Below, piece by piece: positions 54,651 through 61,986 of a stretch of DNA of 64,000 nucleotides (its first letter is position 1; each line of letters begins with the position of its first letter). Under the pieces are notes generated by a model. It was not told the origin of the DNA and did no database searches. It worked only from the letters and a program-made list of their open reading frames with translations. A program made the position numbers and the translations under genes. This DNA comes from Exiguobacterium artemiae 255-15 (GTDB lineage Bacteria > Bacillota > Bacilli > Exiguobacteriales > Exiguobacteriaceae). The DNA is taken from the NCBI RefSeq assembly GCF_000019905.1, contig NC_010556.1, forward strand, positions 2,506,001 to 2,570,000, given 5' to 3'.

Positions 54651-54968
54651 TTAAGCAAGATCACGCTTTACTGAAAACTCGAACGGGATTTCTTTTGCTA
54701 CGTCACGCTTTACTGAAAACTCGAACGGGATTTCTTTCGCTACGTCACGCTTTACTGAAAATTCGAATGGAATTTCTTTCGCTACGTCACGCTTTACTGA
54801 AAATTCGAATGGAATTTCTCTTGCTACGTCACGCTTTACTGAAAATTCGAATGGAATTTCTTTTGCTACGTCAGTTTTAATATTGAGATTTGATGCTCCA
54901 TTAAAACCAAGACTTAATGATAGTGTTGCTACACCTATTAGAATTCCTAATTTCTTTTTTAAGTTCAT
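54651..54968 (-). CDS. PapR-like pheromone precursor with five tandem peptide units
   Basis: A 105-aa secreted precursor. A Sec signal peptide (MNLKKKLGILIGVATLSLSL, cut near FNGAS) is followed by NLNIKT and five near-identical 14-residue units, DVAKEIPFEFSVKR (unit 2 has R for K). The core IPFEF differs by one residue from LPFEF at the C-terminus of B. cereus PapR, the ligand of PlcR. Here the core is internal, so cutting on both sides (perhaps at the KR pair) is needed. AGGAGG lies nine nt before ATG 54968; a longer frame to 55088 is rejected. It is convergent with the PlcR-like gene. Role as autoinducer is inferred from both partners. Confidence 0.85.
   Translation of the reverse strand: MNLKKKLGILIGVATLSLSLGFNGASNLNIKTDVAKEIPFEFSVKRDVAREIPFEFSVKRDVAKEIPFEFSVKRDVAKEIPFEFSVKRDVAKEIPFEFSVKRDLA
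54662..54871. repeat. Five tandem 42-bp coding repeats
   Basis: Five head-to-tail 42-bp units at 54662, 54704, 54746, 54788 and 54830 encode the pheromone units. The two encoding the C-terminal copies use CGAACGGGA, the other three CGAATGGAA; units also differ at the base pair changing CTTTTGC to CTTTCGC or CTCTTGC. The pattern fits stepwise duplication. Confidence 0.95.
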
Positions 54969-55036
54969 AATGAATAACCTCCTAATTTTTTTGTCTAGCT
55001 CTGTATCAACATCATATAACCTTAGACCCCCCTCGG

Positions 55037-55057
55037 ATATTCGAATACGAATATTCG
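55037..55057. promoter_or_regulatory. Double palindrome upstream of the PapR-like gene
   Basis: Two abutting 10-bp palindromes, TATTCGAATA (55038-55047) and CGAATATTCG (55048-55057), also form the inverted repeat ATATTCG-AATA-CGAATAT (55037-55054). They lie about 70 bp upstream of the pheromone start, a likely operator site. They do not match the B. cereus PlcR box. Confidence 0.6.
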
Positions 55058-55065
55058 ATACATTT

Positions 55066-55138
55066 TGCACATTATTTACACTTACCACACCTTTCGTCTT
55101 AGGTCATAGGTCCTGAAACGTGCATATTATTTACATTT
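55066..55138. repeat. Two 18-bp direct repeats upstream of the PapR-like gene
   Basis: TGCACATTATTTACACTT (55066-55083) and TGCATATTATTTACATTT (55121-55138) match at 16 of 18 positions and start 55 bp apart. Each contains half-sites TGCA and TACA seven bases apart, vaguely like the TGnA...TnCA core of PlcR boxes but with wider spacing. Regulatory meaning is inference. Confidence 0.5.
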
Positions 55139-55223
55139 TATCCACCTTTGTGTCGATAAAGTGTATGAAAATAGATTTTTTAGAATATTCACTCACGCTC
55201 GTCTTTATGATTCTTTCGTATAC

Positions 55224-55266
55224 AAAAACCCGCTTCGTCTGCTGCACGCAAACGAAACGGGTTTAA
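55224..55266 (-). terminator. Terminator of the 57-aa membrane protein gene
   Basis: Minus strand: AAACCCGTTTCGT pairs with ACGAAGCGGGTTTTT around a 13-nt loop. It immediately follows the stop at 55268. Confidence 0.85.
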
Positions 55267-55267
55267 T

Positions 55268-55441
55268 TTATTTTGATGAACGGCGCAGTGCAATGAAATA
55301 CCCTACCCCAAGTAAGACGATCAGTCCGAGCAAAATGCTGCTAACCGTCGTTCGGGCAGGTGATTCCGGAATCCACAGACCAATTGCAAGATTGATTGCC
55401 GCAATCAATAAGACAAGCCAGACGATGATTTTAGGTCTCAT
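55268..55441 (-). CDS. 57-aa two-helix membrane protein, unknown function
   Basis: A 57-aa protein starting MRPKIIVWLVLLIAAINLAI, with two hydrophobic helices around IPESPARTT and a basic tail (RRSSK). GGAGGA lies before ATG 55441; a longer frame to 55489 lacks a ribosome binding site. It ends at its own terminator. No family is recognised. Confidence 0.6.
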   Translation of the reverse strand: MRPKIIVWLVLLIAAINLAIGLWIPESPARTTVSSILLGLIVLLGVGYFIALRRSSK

Positions 55442-55571
55442 TACTTCCTCCTCCACTTCGACGTTTCTTGATTTGTTTTTCTTCGTCAAAAACTTACAAA
55501 ATCCCTCTTATTCGAAACATCCTGTTATGATATGTTGACAGAAGACGATTTTTAACAAGGGGGACCTATGG

Positions 55572-56153
55572 ATGAAAAAGTTAGCAGTATTTTGTGGTTC
55601 TAAAGATGGAGCAACACCCATTTTCCGGCAAGCCGCAACAACACTCGGGACGACGCTCGCAGCGCATCAAATCGGACTTGTCTATGGCGGTTCACGTGTC
55701 GGGACGATGGGCGCCGTTGCGGATGCTGTCCTCGCAGCCAACGGACATGCAGTCGGTGTCCTGCCTCATTTCTTGCAGGAAAAGGAGATTGCCCATCCGA
55801 ACCTGACGGAACTTCACCTCGTCGAATCGATGCACGACCGGAAAGCGAAGATGGCCGAGCTTGCGGACGGCTTCATCATCTTGCCCGGTGGTCCGGGAAC
55901 GATGGAAGAGTTTTTTGAAGTTTTTACGTGGGCACAGCTCGGTCTTCACGAAAAGCCGTGTGGCATCTTAAACATTGACGGCTACTATGACCCGCTCGTT
56001 GCCTTGTTTCAGCAGATGGAGACACAAGGTTTCCTGATTCCGGAACACGCGGCGATGCTGATTGTAGAATCGGATCCGGAACGGTTGCTCGAACGATTCC
56101 GGACGTATCATGCGCCGCAGGTCAAGACGTACATGAACACAAAACAAACGTAA
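55572..56153 (+). CDS. LOG-family (TIGR00730) Rossmann-fold protein
   Basis: A 193-aa protein of the LOG family, related to enzymes releasing cytokinin-type bases from nucleoside 5'-monophosphates. Signatures: KKLAVFCGSKDGA, VYGGSRVGTMGAVADAVL and PGGPGTMEEFFEVFTWAQLG, including the conserved Arg and PGGxGTxxE motif. Bacterial members probably act as nucleotide phosphoribohydrolases. AGGGGG precedes the start. Monocistronic. Confidence 0.92.
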   Translation: MKKLAVFCGSKDGATPIFRQAATTLGTTLAAHQIGLVYGGSRVGTMGAVADAVLAANGHAVGVLPHFLQEKEIAHPNLTELHLVESMHDRKAKMAELADGFIILPGGPGTMEEFFEVFTWAQLGLHEKPCGILNIDGYYDPLVALFQQMETQGFLIPEHAAMLIVESDPERLLERFRTYHAPQVKTYMNTKQT

Positions 56154-56211
56154 CACCAAGCAGTTCTCTTTCAATAGGAGTGACGGATTTTCTTCCCGCC
56201 ACTCCTGTTGT

Positions 56212-57093
56212 TCATTCCTGCTCCCAGCTCTCGACATACCGCTTGAGTAACTGCCGGACATCTGCCTGAATCTCTGCGTCTTCAAGCGCAAACGCTAACG
56301 TCGTCTCGACGTACCCCATCTTCTCCCCGACATCGAACCGCTTCCCTTCCACCTCGTATCCGTAGACGTCTTCTTGTCCGTTCAGCCGTTCAATTGCATC
56401 CGTCAACTGAATCTCTCCGCCTGTCCCCGCCTCCTGCGTCGCCAAGTATTCAAAAATCGCCGGCGTCAGGATATACCGTCCGATGATCGCCATATTGGAC
56501 GGTGCCGTTCCCTGGACCGGTTTTTCGACGAACTGCCGGACCTGATAACGGCGTCCCGTCTGGTTCAACGGATCAATGATCCCGTACCGGTGCGTATCTT
56601 CTATCGGGACCTGCCGGACACCGACGACCGACGCATCGAGTTCTTCGTACTGATCCATCAATTGTTTCAGACCTGGTTCTTCCGAGACGATGATATCGTC
56701 CCCGAGCAGAACGGCAAACGGTTCGTCACCGATGAAATGCCGGGCACTCCAAATCGCATGTCCCAGTCCTTTCGGTTCCTTTTGACGGATATAATGTATC
56801 TCCGCCATCGTCGTCGAAGCATCGACCTCTTTCAACAGATCAAGTTTTCCTTTTTGCCGCAGGATATTCTCGAGTTCCGGTGCGTGGTCAAAATGATCTT
56901 CGATTGCCCGTTTGCTCCGCCCAGAGACGATGATGATCTGTTCGATTCCGGACGCCACCGCCTCTTCAACGATGTACTGGATGGTCGGTTTCGTTAAAAT
57001 CGGCAACATTTCTTTTGGCATCGCTTTGGTCGCCGGTAAAAACCGGGTCCCGAGACCGGCTGCCGGGATGATGGCTTTTCTGACTTTCGACAC
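56212..57093 (-). CDS. galU: UTP-glucose-1-phosphate uridylyltransferase
   Basis: A 293-aa nucleotidyltransferase making UDP-glucose for wall polymers, glycolipids and the nearby polysaccharide. Signatures: [20 protein letters not shown] (nucleotide binding), [30 protein letters not shown] and [20 protein letters not shown]. The start codon is GTG at 57093, after GGAGGAGG. It lies downstream of tagGH on the same strand but behind a terminator at 57168. Confidence 0.95.
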   Translation of the reverse strand: MSKVRKAIIPAAGLGTRFLPATKAMPKEMLPILTKPTIQYIVEEAVASGIEQIIIVSGRSKRAIEDHFDHAPELENILRQKGKLDLLKEVDASTTMAEIHYIRQKEPKGLGHAIWSARHFIGDEPFAVLLGDDIIVSEEPGLKQLMDQYEELDASVVGVRQVPIEDTHRYGIIDPLNQTGRRYQVRQFVEKPVQGTAPSNMAIIGRYILTPAIFEYLATQEAGTGGEIQLTDAIERLNGQEDVYGYEVEGKRFDVGEKMGYVETTLAFALEDAEIQADVRQLLKRYVESWEQE

Positions 57094-57167
57094 GTCTATT
57101 CCTCCTCCGCACTGGATCGGTTATAGATAAACATTCGCTTTCTAATCTCTTGTTCCCTGTTTGAGCC

Positions 57168-57200
57168 AAAAAAAGACCAGAGACATCTGTCCCTGGTCTG
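57168..57200 (-). terminator. Terminator of the tagGH operon
   Basis: Minus strand: CAGACCAG, loop, CTGGTCTTTTTTT. It directly follows the tagH stop at 57205. Confidence 0.85.
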
Positions 57201-57204
57201 TCAC

Positions 57205-58158
57205 TCAGAATAATTTGGTTAAGGCTTCCGTGAATGTCGCAAATGACGGTGTCTCATCGATGACCATCAGACTGCCGGCTGCAAGTACGAGTAAGCTGAT
57301 CCCTGACAAGATCCATCCCGGATGTTTGACCGTATCTTCGGCATCCATGTTTTTCTTGCCCGGTTTCGCCTGGGCACCCTGTTCCTTCAGACGATCCCGC
57401 CGGTACTGGTGCTGTTCTTCTTTCGTCAGCTTCTTGTATTCGGTCAGGAACTTCTTGTATTCCGGTACGACTTCCTTCGTCGTCCCGTCGAGCTTGACCT
57501 GTCCGTATTCGAGCCAGATGACCCGCTCACAGAAACTCCGGATCTGGTTCAACGAGTGACTGACGAAGATGATCGTCTTGCCTTCGTTCTTGAACTCGTT
57601 CATCTTATCGATACATCGGTTGTAAAACGTCTGGTCACCGACCGACAACGCTTCATCGACGATCAGGATGTCGGCATCGACATTGACGGCGATCGCAAAG
57701 CCGAGTCGTGACTTCATCCCGCTTGAATATTTTTTGATCGGTTGATCGATGAAATCTCCGATGTCCGCGAAATCGATGATTCCCGGCATCCGGCGTTCGA
57801 TTTCCGCATCGTCCATCCCGAGCATCAGACATTTCAGGTGGATGTTCTCACGACCGGTCAAGACGTTTTTCAATCCTTGGGACACGGCGATGATCGCCAC
57901 TTCCCCGTTGATTTCGACGTCACCTTCGTTCGCGTAGATGATGCCGGAGATCAAGTTCGATAACGTCGATTTCCCGGAACCGTTGATTCCGACAAGACCA
58001 ACGACTTCACCGGATCCGATTTCGAGTGAGACATCCCGGAGCGCCGTGAACGTCTTGACGTTTTTACTTTGATTCTTAAACAGTAACTTAAATTTTTCTT
58101 TTGTCGTCGTGACCATATCAAACCGTTTCGTGACATGGTCGAGTTTTATCATAGACAT
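57205..58158 (-). CDS. tagH: Wall teichoic acid export ATP-binding protein TagH-like
   Basis: A 317-aa ABC ATPase exporting a lipid-linked wall polymer. Walker A GINGSGKST, signature KKYSSGMKSRLGFA, Walker B ILIVDEALSVGD, as in TagH/Wzt-type exporters. Beyond the ATPase domain (about 250 residues) a basic linker leads to a C-terminal membrane helix (ILSGISLLVLAAGSLMVI) and short outside tail, shorter than the extension of B. subtilis TagH. Follows tagG by 14 bp, with AAGGAA upstream. Confidence 0.92.
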   Translation of the reverse strand: MSMIKLDHVTKRFDMVTTTKEKFKLLFKNQSKNVKTFTALRDVSLEIGSGEVVGLVGINGSGKSTLSNLISGIIYANEGDVEINGEVAIIAVSQGLKNVLTGRENIHLKCLMLGMDDAEIERRMPGIIDFADIGDFIDQPIKKYSSGMKSRLGFAIAVNVDADILIVDEALSVGDQTFYNRCIDKMNEFKNEGKTIIFVSHSLNQIRSFCERVIWLEYGQVKLDGTTKEVVPEYKKFLTEYKKLTKEEQHQYRRDRLKEQGAQAKPGKKNMDAEDTVKHPGWILSGISLLVLAAGSLMVIDETPSFATFTEALTKLF

Positions 58159-58172
58159 GGCGATTTCCTTCC

Positions 58173-58982
58173 TTAAACGAGCTCGGTGAATGATTTACGG
58201 AACTTGATGTGTAAAAACGTTCCGGCTGTGAACAAGAGCAATGTCACGCTCCAGAAATAAAGTCCCGTCGGCCACTCTTGCCAGACCCAGGCACCGCCAA
58301 GCAGACTGGCACGGTATCCTTCAACAAGGTAAAAGACCGGGTTCAGACGAAGCACACCATGTAAGACGTCCGGGAACCGTTCGATGTTCCACAGAATCGG
58401 TGTCAGATAAAAGAGCATCCGCATCATTGACTGCAGGAACAATTGAATGTCTTTGACGAGCGTAATCAATGTCGAGAAACAAAGTGAGAACGCATAGACG
58501 AAAATATAAGTCGCCGCCATATAATACGGGAGCTGGAGTAACTTCCATGTAATCGGAATACCATTTAGGATGATGACGATAAAGACAATCAGAAGCATCG
58601 CGAAGTGCTGATACATCCGGGATAAGATGACGTACGAAGGAATCGCACTCATCGGGAACCGCATTTTCGTCACCATCGCCAGGCGGCTGTTGATCGAGTT
58701 CGATCCACGCAACAAGGCATCATTGATGAAGAACCAGACGACGATCCCGCACAGGAGCCAGACGATGAACGGCGTATCGCCTTCGACGTTTCTGTTCCCT
58801 TTCAGACCGACACCAAAGACGAACCAATAAATAAAGATCTGTAAGCCGGGATTGAGCAGCTCCCATAACAGTCCAAGCCGTTGTTCCGCGTGCGCCGATT
58901 TAATCTCATACCGGGCGAGACGGCGAATCAGAGGAAAATTCTCCACTTGTTCGCGGATGATACTTTTCATTTCTTTCCACAT
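58173..58982 (-). CDS. tagG: Wall teichoic acid export permease TagG-like
   Basis: A 269-aa ABC-2 type permease with six membrane helices. The N-terminal RRLARYEIKSAHAEQRLGLL and WELLNPGLQIFIYWFVFG are typical of TagG/Wzm/RfbA exporters. With TagH it moves undecaprenyl-linked teichoic acid or related polymer out of the cell, plausibly the product of the TagF-like enzyme at 22993. AAGGAAA precedes the ATG. Confidence 0.94.
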   Translation of the reverse strand: MWKEMKSIIREQVENFPLIRRLARYEIKSAHAEQRLGLLWELLNPGLQIFIYWFVFGVGLKGNRNVEGDTPFIVWLLCGIVVWFFINDALLRGSNSINSRLAMVTKMRFPMSAIPSYVILSRMYQHFAMLLIVFIVIILNGIPITWKLLQLPYYMAATYIFVYAFSLCFSTLITLVKDIQLFLQSMMRMLFYLTPILWNIERFPDVLHGVLRLNPVFYLVEGYRASLLGGAWVWQEWPTGLYFWSVTLLLFTAGTFLHIKFRKSFTELV

Positions 58983-59218
58983 AATTAATTTCCTTCCGAT
59001 CTGTAAAGGTACATGTATTTTAGTTCCGTTGCATCCACATCAAAATAAAAAACGGACTCCGTTCGCGATTCTTCAAACGAACGACCGACCGCGGACAGGC
59101 AGACGCCTGCACGTTTGTCCATTCCTCCCTTCCCTTTTCAAAACACTCTTCTCCTATTGAAAAAGCAGGCACCGGGTGCCATACACTTAATCAATTCTAG
59201 CTATCGTTAAAATTCATG

Positions 59219-59434
59219 TCAATCGATTGGGCAAACCGACACCAAACTGTAGCTTTCTGACCGGCAAAAAAACCAGTCGGCAGCGGTATGAAGGACGTCG
59301 CTGCTGACTGGTTCCGAATGGGACAGAAGTGGAAATTCAATTGTCGTCGGCGGGGATGACAATCCCCAAATTAATAAAATACTCATCACACATAAAATCA
59401 CCAGTACCATCGTGCCTTGAATCGTCTCTTTCAT
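59219..59434 (-). CDS. Possible small membrane peptide overlapped by a terminator
   Basis: The frame starts MKETIQGTMVLVILCVMSIL, a plausible single membrane helix, and runs 71 codons. Its last ~28 codons pass through a strong minus-strand terminator (59264-59314), unusual for a real gene. GGGAGGAG lies 12-17 nt upstream. It may be a real small membrane protein whose tail overlaps the terminator, or a decayed gene. Confidence 0.35.
   Translation of the reverse strand: MKETIQGTMVLVILCVMSILLIWGLSSPPTTIEFPLLSHSEPVSSDVLHTAADWFFCRSESYSLVSVCPID
59264..59314 (-). terminator. Strong terminator on the minus strand
   Basis: Minus strand: AACCAGTCAGCAGCGAC pairs with CGCTGCCGACTGGTT around an 11-nt loop, then a run of T. 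It would end any transcript from the small frame upstream. Confidence 0.85.
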
Positions 59435-59577
59435 CTTCTCGTTGCTCTCCTCCCGCAGTTTCCTCATTTCTCCATCATACAGAATTCATGCACTGAACTC
59501 CACCAACAGATTATCAATTAATGGAAATGTTTGACGAATTGATGTATGTTTCCGTTTCTTTTTTCATTCAGACAGAT

Positions 59578-59596
59578 TATAATGAAAGCGTTATCA
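59578..59596 (+). promoter_or_regulatory. -10 box and catabolite-response element of the 5'-nucleotidase gene
   Basis: TATAAT at 59578-59583 overlaps ATGAAAGCGTTATCA at 59582-59596, which fits the CcpA consensus WTGNAANCGNWNNCW fully. A cre at the transcription start is placed for direct repression. Confidence 0.75.
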
Positions 59597-59606
59597 TTTT
59601 GTGTGT

Positions 59607-59677
59607 TTAGGTCAAATTAACCAGAAAAACGGACTAAAACGGACGTCTCCTGCTAGTTGTCATGTCGTCCGACCTAA
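59607..59677 (+). promoter_or_regulatory. Structured 5' leader of the 5'-nucleotidase gene
   Basis: The ~215-nt leader contains TTAGGTC (59607-59613) pairing with GACCTAA (59671-59677). Immediately inside, GGACG (59641-59645) pairs with CGTCC (59666-59670). AAACGGAC is also repeated at 59626-59645. No known riboswitch class was recognised, and no terminator follows. The rest of the 59435-59804 gap holds the promoter and ribosome binding site only. Confidence 0.4.
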
Positions 59678-59804
59678 GAATTTACGAATTTTACAAAAGT
59701 TTTATCGCATCATCTGCTCGGAACAACTTATAGTAGAAGAAGAGGTCAACGATCGCATTTCGACCTTGTATTCATACACCCACTTTGAAGGAGGATTTTT
59801 ACGT

Positions 59805-61904
59805 ATGTATAAATCAAAACCGCTTTACGCGGCAGCCGTCGCTGTCGCCCTGACGACATCGGCAATCGTGCCGGTTGCACAGACTACTGTATCCGCAGCA
59901 ACGCATGTCAAAGTCAAAACGGTCAAACTCAAGTCACTCGTCTTCACAAAAGGTGCCCCAGTCAAGTTACCTGCTACATACAAGGGCGAGAAAATCACGT
60001 GGAAAAGTTATGATCGTCATATCTTCAACCGTTATCAGACGGTCAAAGGAACGTATGGCAAGAAGAAATCACCGATCGAAGTTAAAATCCTCATTCAAAA
60101 CTATGCCGTGAAGTTCGTCGAAAGTGTCAAAGAACAGACGATCTATGTCGGTGAAAAACCGGAACTCCCGAAAACACTCGCTGTCCTCTATGCGACAGGC
60201 CGTGTCTATGACAAACCGGTCCGCTGGTCGAAAGTCGATACGAGCGAAGCCGGCGTCAAATACGCTGTTGCAAGCTACACACGTCTCGGCAAAACGATCA
60301 CACTCAAAGCTAAAATCAACGTGCTTGATATCAATAAAGATGATTTCTCAATCGGTTTGATGCACACGAACGATACACACGCCAACCTTGATAAAGCACC
60401 AAAACGCGCAACCGTCATTAAAGAACTTCGTGCCGCGTATCGAGCGGAAGGCAAACCGTCACTTTTACTTGACGCAGGAGATGTTTTCTCCGGTTCTCTT
60501 TACTTCAACAAGTTCCTTGGTCAAGCCGACCTTGAACTGATGAACTATATGAAATACGACATGATGACGTTCGGTAACCACGAGTTTGATCTCGGGGAGA
60601 CAGAGAACAACATCGCACTTAAGAACTTCGTCACAAAAGCCAAATTCCCGTTCATCACGGCAAACGTTGACTTCAGCAAAAATGAACTCTTCAACGGCCT
60701 ACAAAAGAAAACGATTACGTCAGGACCAGAACGTGGAAATATCTATCAAGGGATCATTAAAGAATATAAAGGTCAAAAAATCGGTTTCTTCGGTTTGACG
60801 ACAGAAGAGACGACCGATATCGCAAGTCCGGGAACTGTCACTTTCGCTAACTATATCGCTAGCGCAAAAGCGGCTGTCAAAAAACTCGAAGACCGTGGTG
60901 TCAATAAAATCGTCGCCTTGACGCATATCGGTTTTGATGACAATCCGGCCGTCGATAACGATCAGTTGCTCGCCCGCAACGTCGACGGTATCGATATCAT
61001 CGTCGGTGGCCACTCGCATACGAAACTTGAAACACCAGTTGTCGTAGATGATACCGTCCTGCCGGGTAAAGCAGAACCGACGATCATCGCGCAAGCGTAT
61101 CAATATGGTGATTTCCTCGGAAATCTTGATTTGACATTTGACTACAAAGGGAAGCTAACGGAGTACAACGGTTCGTTGATCGATGTGGCAAAAGCTGCTG
61201 AAGACACACGTGCCGCTGAAATCCTCAAGCCATATGCGGATCAAATTGCAGAACTCAAAAACGAAGAAGTTGGCGCGAATATCGTCAACGAACTTGTTAA
61301 CCCACGTGGTGACGTAACTAGTGTCCGAAGCAGTGAAACAGCACTCGGAAATCTGATTACAGACGGTATGCTTAAAAAAGCGAAAGAGTACAATTCAGAG
61401 ACTGTCATCGCAATGCAAAACGGCGGTGGAATCCGTGCTGCGATTAATGCCGGACCACTCACAGTCGGTGAAGTGTTAACGACCCTTCCGTTCGGTAATA
61501 CGCTTGCAACAGCGAAATTGTCAGGTCAGGAAATCAAAGACTTGCTTGAAATCAGTGTCGGTTTAGCACCAAAAGAAAACGGTGGTTTCCTTCACGTTTC
61601 CGGTATGAAGTTCGAATACAGCAGCAAACTCGCGCAAGGCGACCGTGTCACGAAAATGGAAGTTAAAAACGGCGACACGTTTGAGCCCCTCGATCTTACG
61701 AAAACGTATGTCATCGCGACCAATGCCTTTACAGCTAAGGGCGGCGATGGTCTTACACCGTTCGAAGTTGCGTACAAAGATGGCCGCGTGACGGATCTTG
61801 GTCTTTCGGACTGGGAAAACCTCCGCGACTTCACGAAATCACTCGGCGAAGTCAAGTATTCGATCGAAGGCCGGATCGTTGATACAAAAGCAGAAACAAA
61901 ATAA
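59805..61904 (+). CDS. Secreted 5'-nucleotidase/UDP-sugar hydrolase family protein
   Basis: A 699-aa exported enzyme dephosphorylating extracellular nucleotides. Signal peptide about 1-33 (ends TVSAATH). An Ig-like region with two modules (about 35-180) precedes the metallophosphatase domain with GLMHTNDTHAN, LLLDAGDVFSGS, TFGNHEFDLG and IVGGHSHTK. The 5'-nucleotidase C-terminal domain carries NGGGIRAAINAG and LPFGNTL, followed by ATNAFTAKGGDG. No LPXTG anchor is seen. ATG 59805 follows AAGGAGG. The cre at 59582 and the secreted nuclease at 4669 suggest a shared role in nucleic-acid scavenging. Confidence 0.94.
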   Translation: MYKSKPLYAAAVAVALTTSAIVPVAQTTVSAATHVKVKTVKLKSLVFTKGAPVKLPATYKGEKITWKSYDRHIFNRYQTVKGTYGKKKSPIEVKILIQNYAVKFVESVKEQTIYVGEKPELPKTLAVLYATGRVYDKPVRWSKVDTSEAGVKYAVASYTRLGKTITLKAKINVLDINKDDFSIGLMHTNDTHANLDKAPKRATVIKELRAAYRAEGKPSLLLDAGDVFSGSLYFNKFLGQADLELMNYMKYDMMTFGNHEFDLGETENNIALKNFVTKAKFPFITANVDFSKNELFNGLQKKTITSGPERGNIYQGIIKEYKGQKIGFFGLTTEETTDIASPGTVTFANYIASAKAAVKKLEDRGVNKIVALTHIGFDDNPAVDNDQLLARNVDGIDIIVGGHSHTKLETPVVVDDTVLPGKAEPTIIAQAYQYGDFLGNLDLTFDYKGKLTEYNGSLIDVAKAAEDTRAAEILKPYADQIAELKNEEVGANIVNELVNPRGDVTSVRSSETALGNLITDGMLKKAKEYNSETVIAMQNGGGIRAAINAGPLTVGEVLTTLPFGNTLATAKLSGQEIKDLLEISVGLAPKENGGFLHVSGMKFEYSSKLAQGDRVTKMEVKNGDTFEPLDLTKTYVIATNAFTAKGGDGLTPFEVAYKDGRVTDLGLSDWENLRDFTKSLGEVKYSIEGRIVDTKAETK

Positions 61905-61910
61905 TTCCGC

Positions 61911-61945
61911 AAAAAAAGACCGGGCTTAACAGCCGGTCTTTTTTT
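61911..61945 (+). terminator. Terminator of the 5'-nucleotidase gene
   Basis: AAAAAAAGACCGG pairs with CCGGTCTTTTTTT across an 8-nt loop. Confidence 0.92.
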
Positions 61946-61986
61946 CGTATTCAGGAGGTGGATGATATCCCCTCCTGTTTTTGTGT

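Noticed and set aside
54662-54871. Five regular 42-bp repeats resembling a short CRISPR array or minisatellite
   Set aside because: There are no spacers, the units abut exactly, the period is a multiple of three, and they encode identical peptides after a signal peptide. They are coding repeats.
54647-54880. Plus-strand 77-aa repeat ORF
   Set aside because: It is the antisense shadow of the pheromone repeats, has no ribosome binding site and no plausible protein character.
55161-55538. 125-aa plus-strand ORF over the small membrane protein gene
   Set aside because: It reads across a terminator and antisense to a better supported 57-aa gene, without a ribosome binding site.
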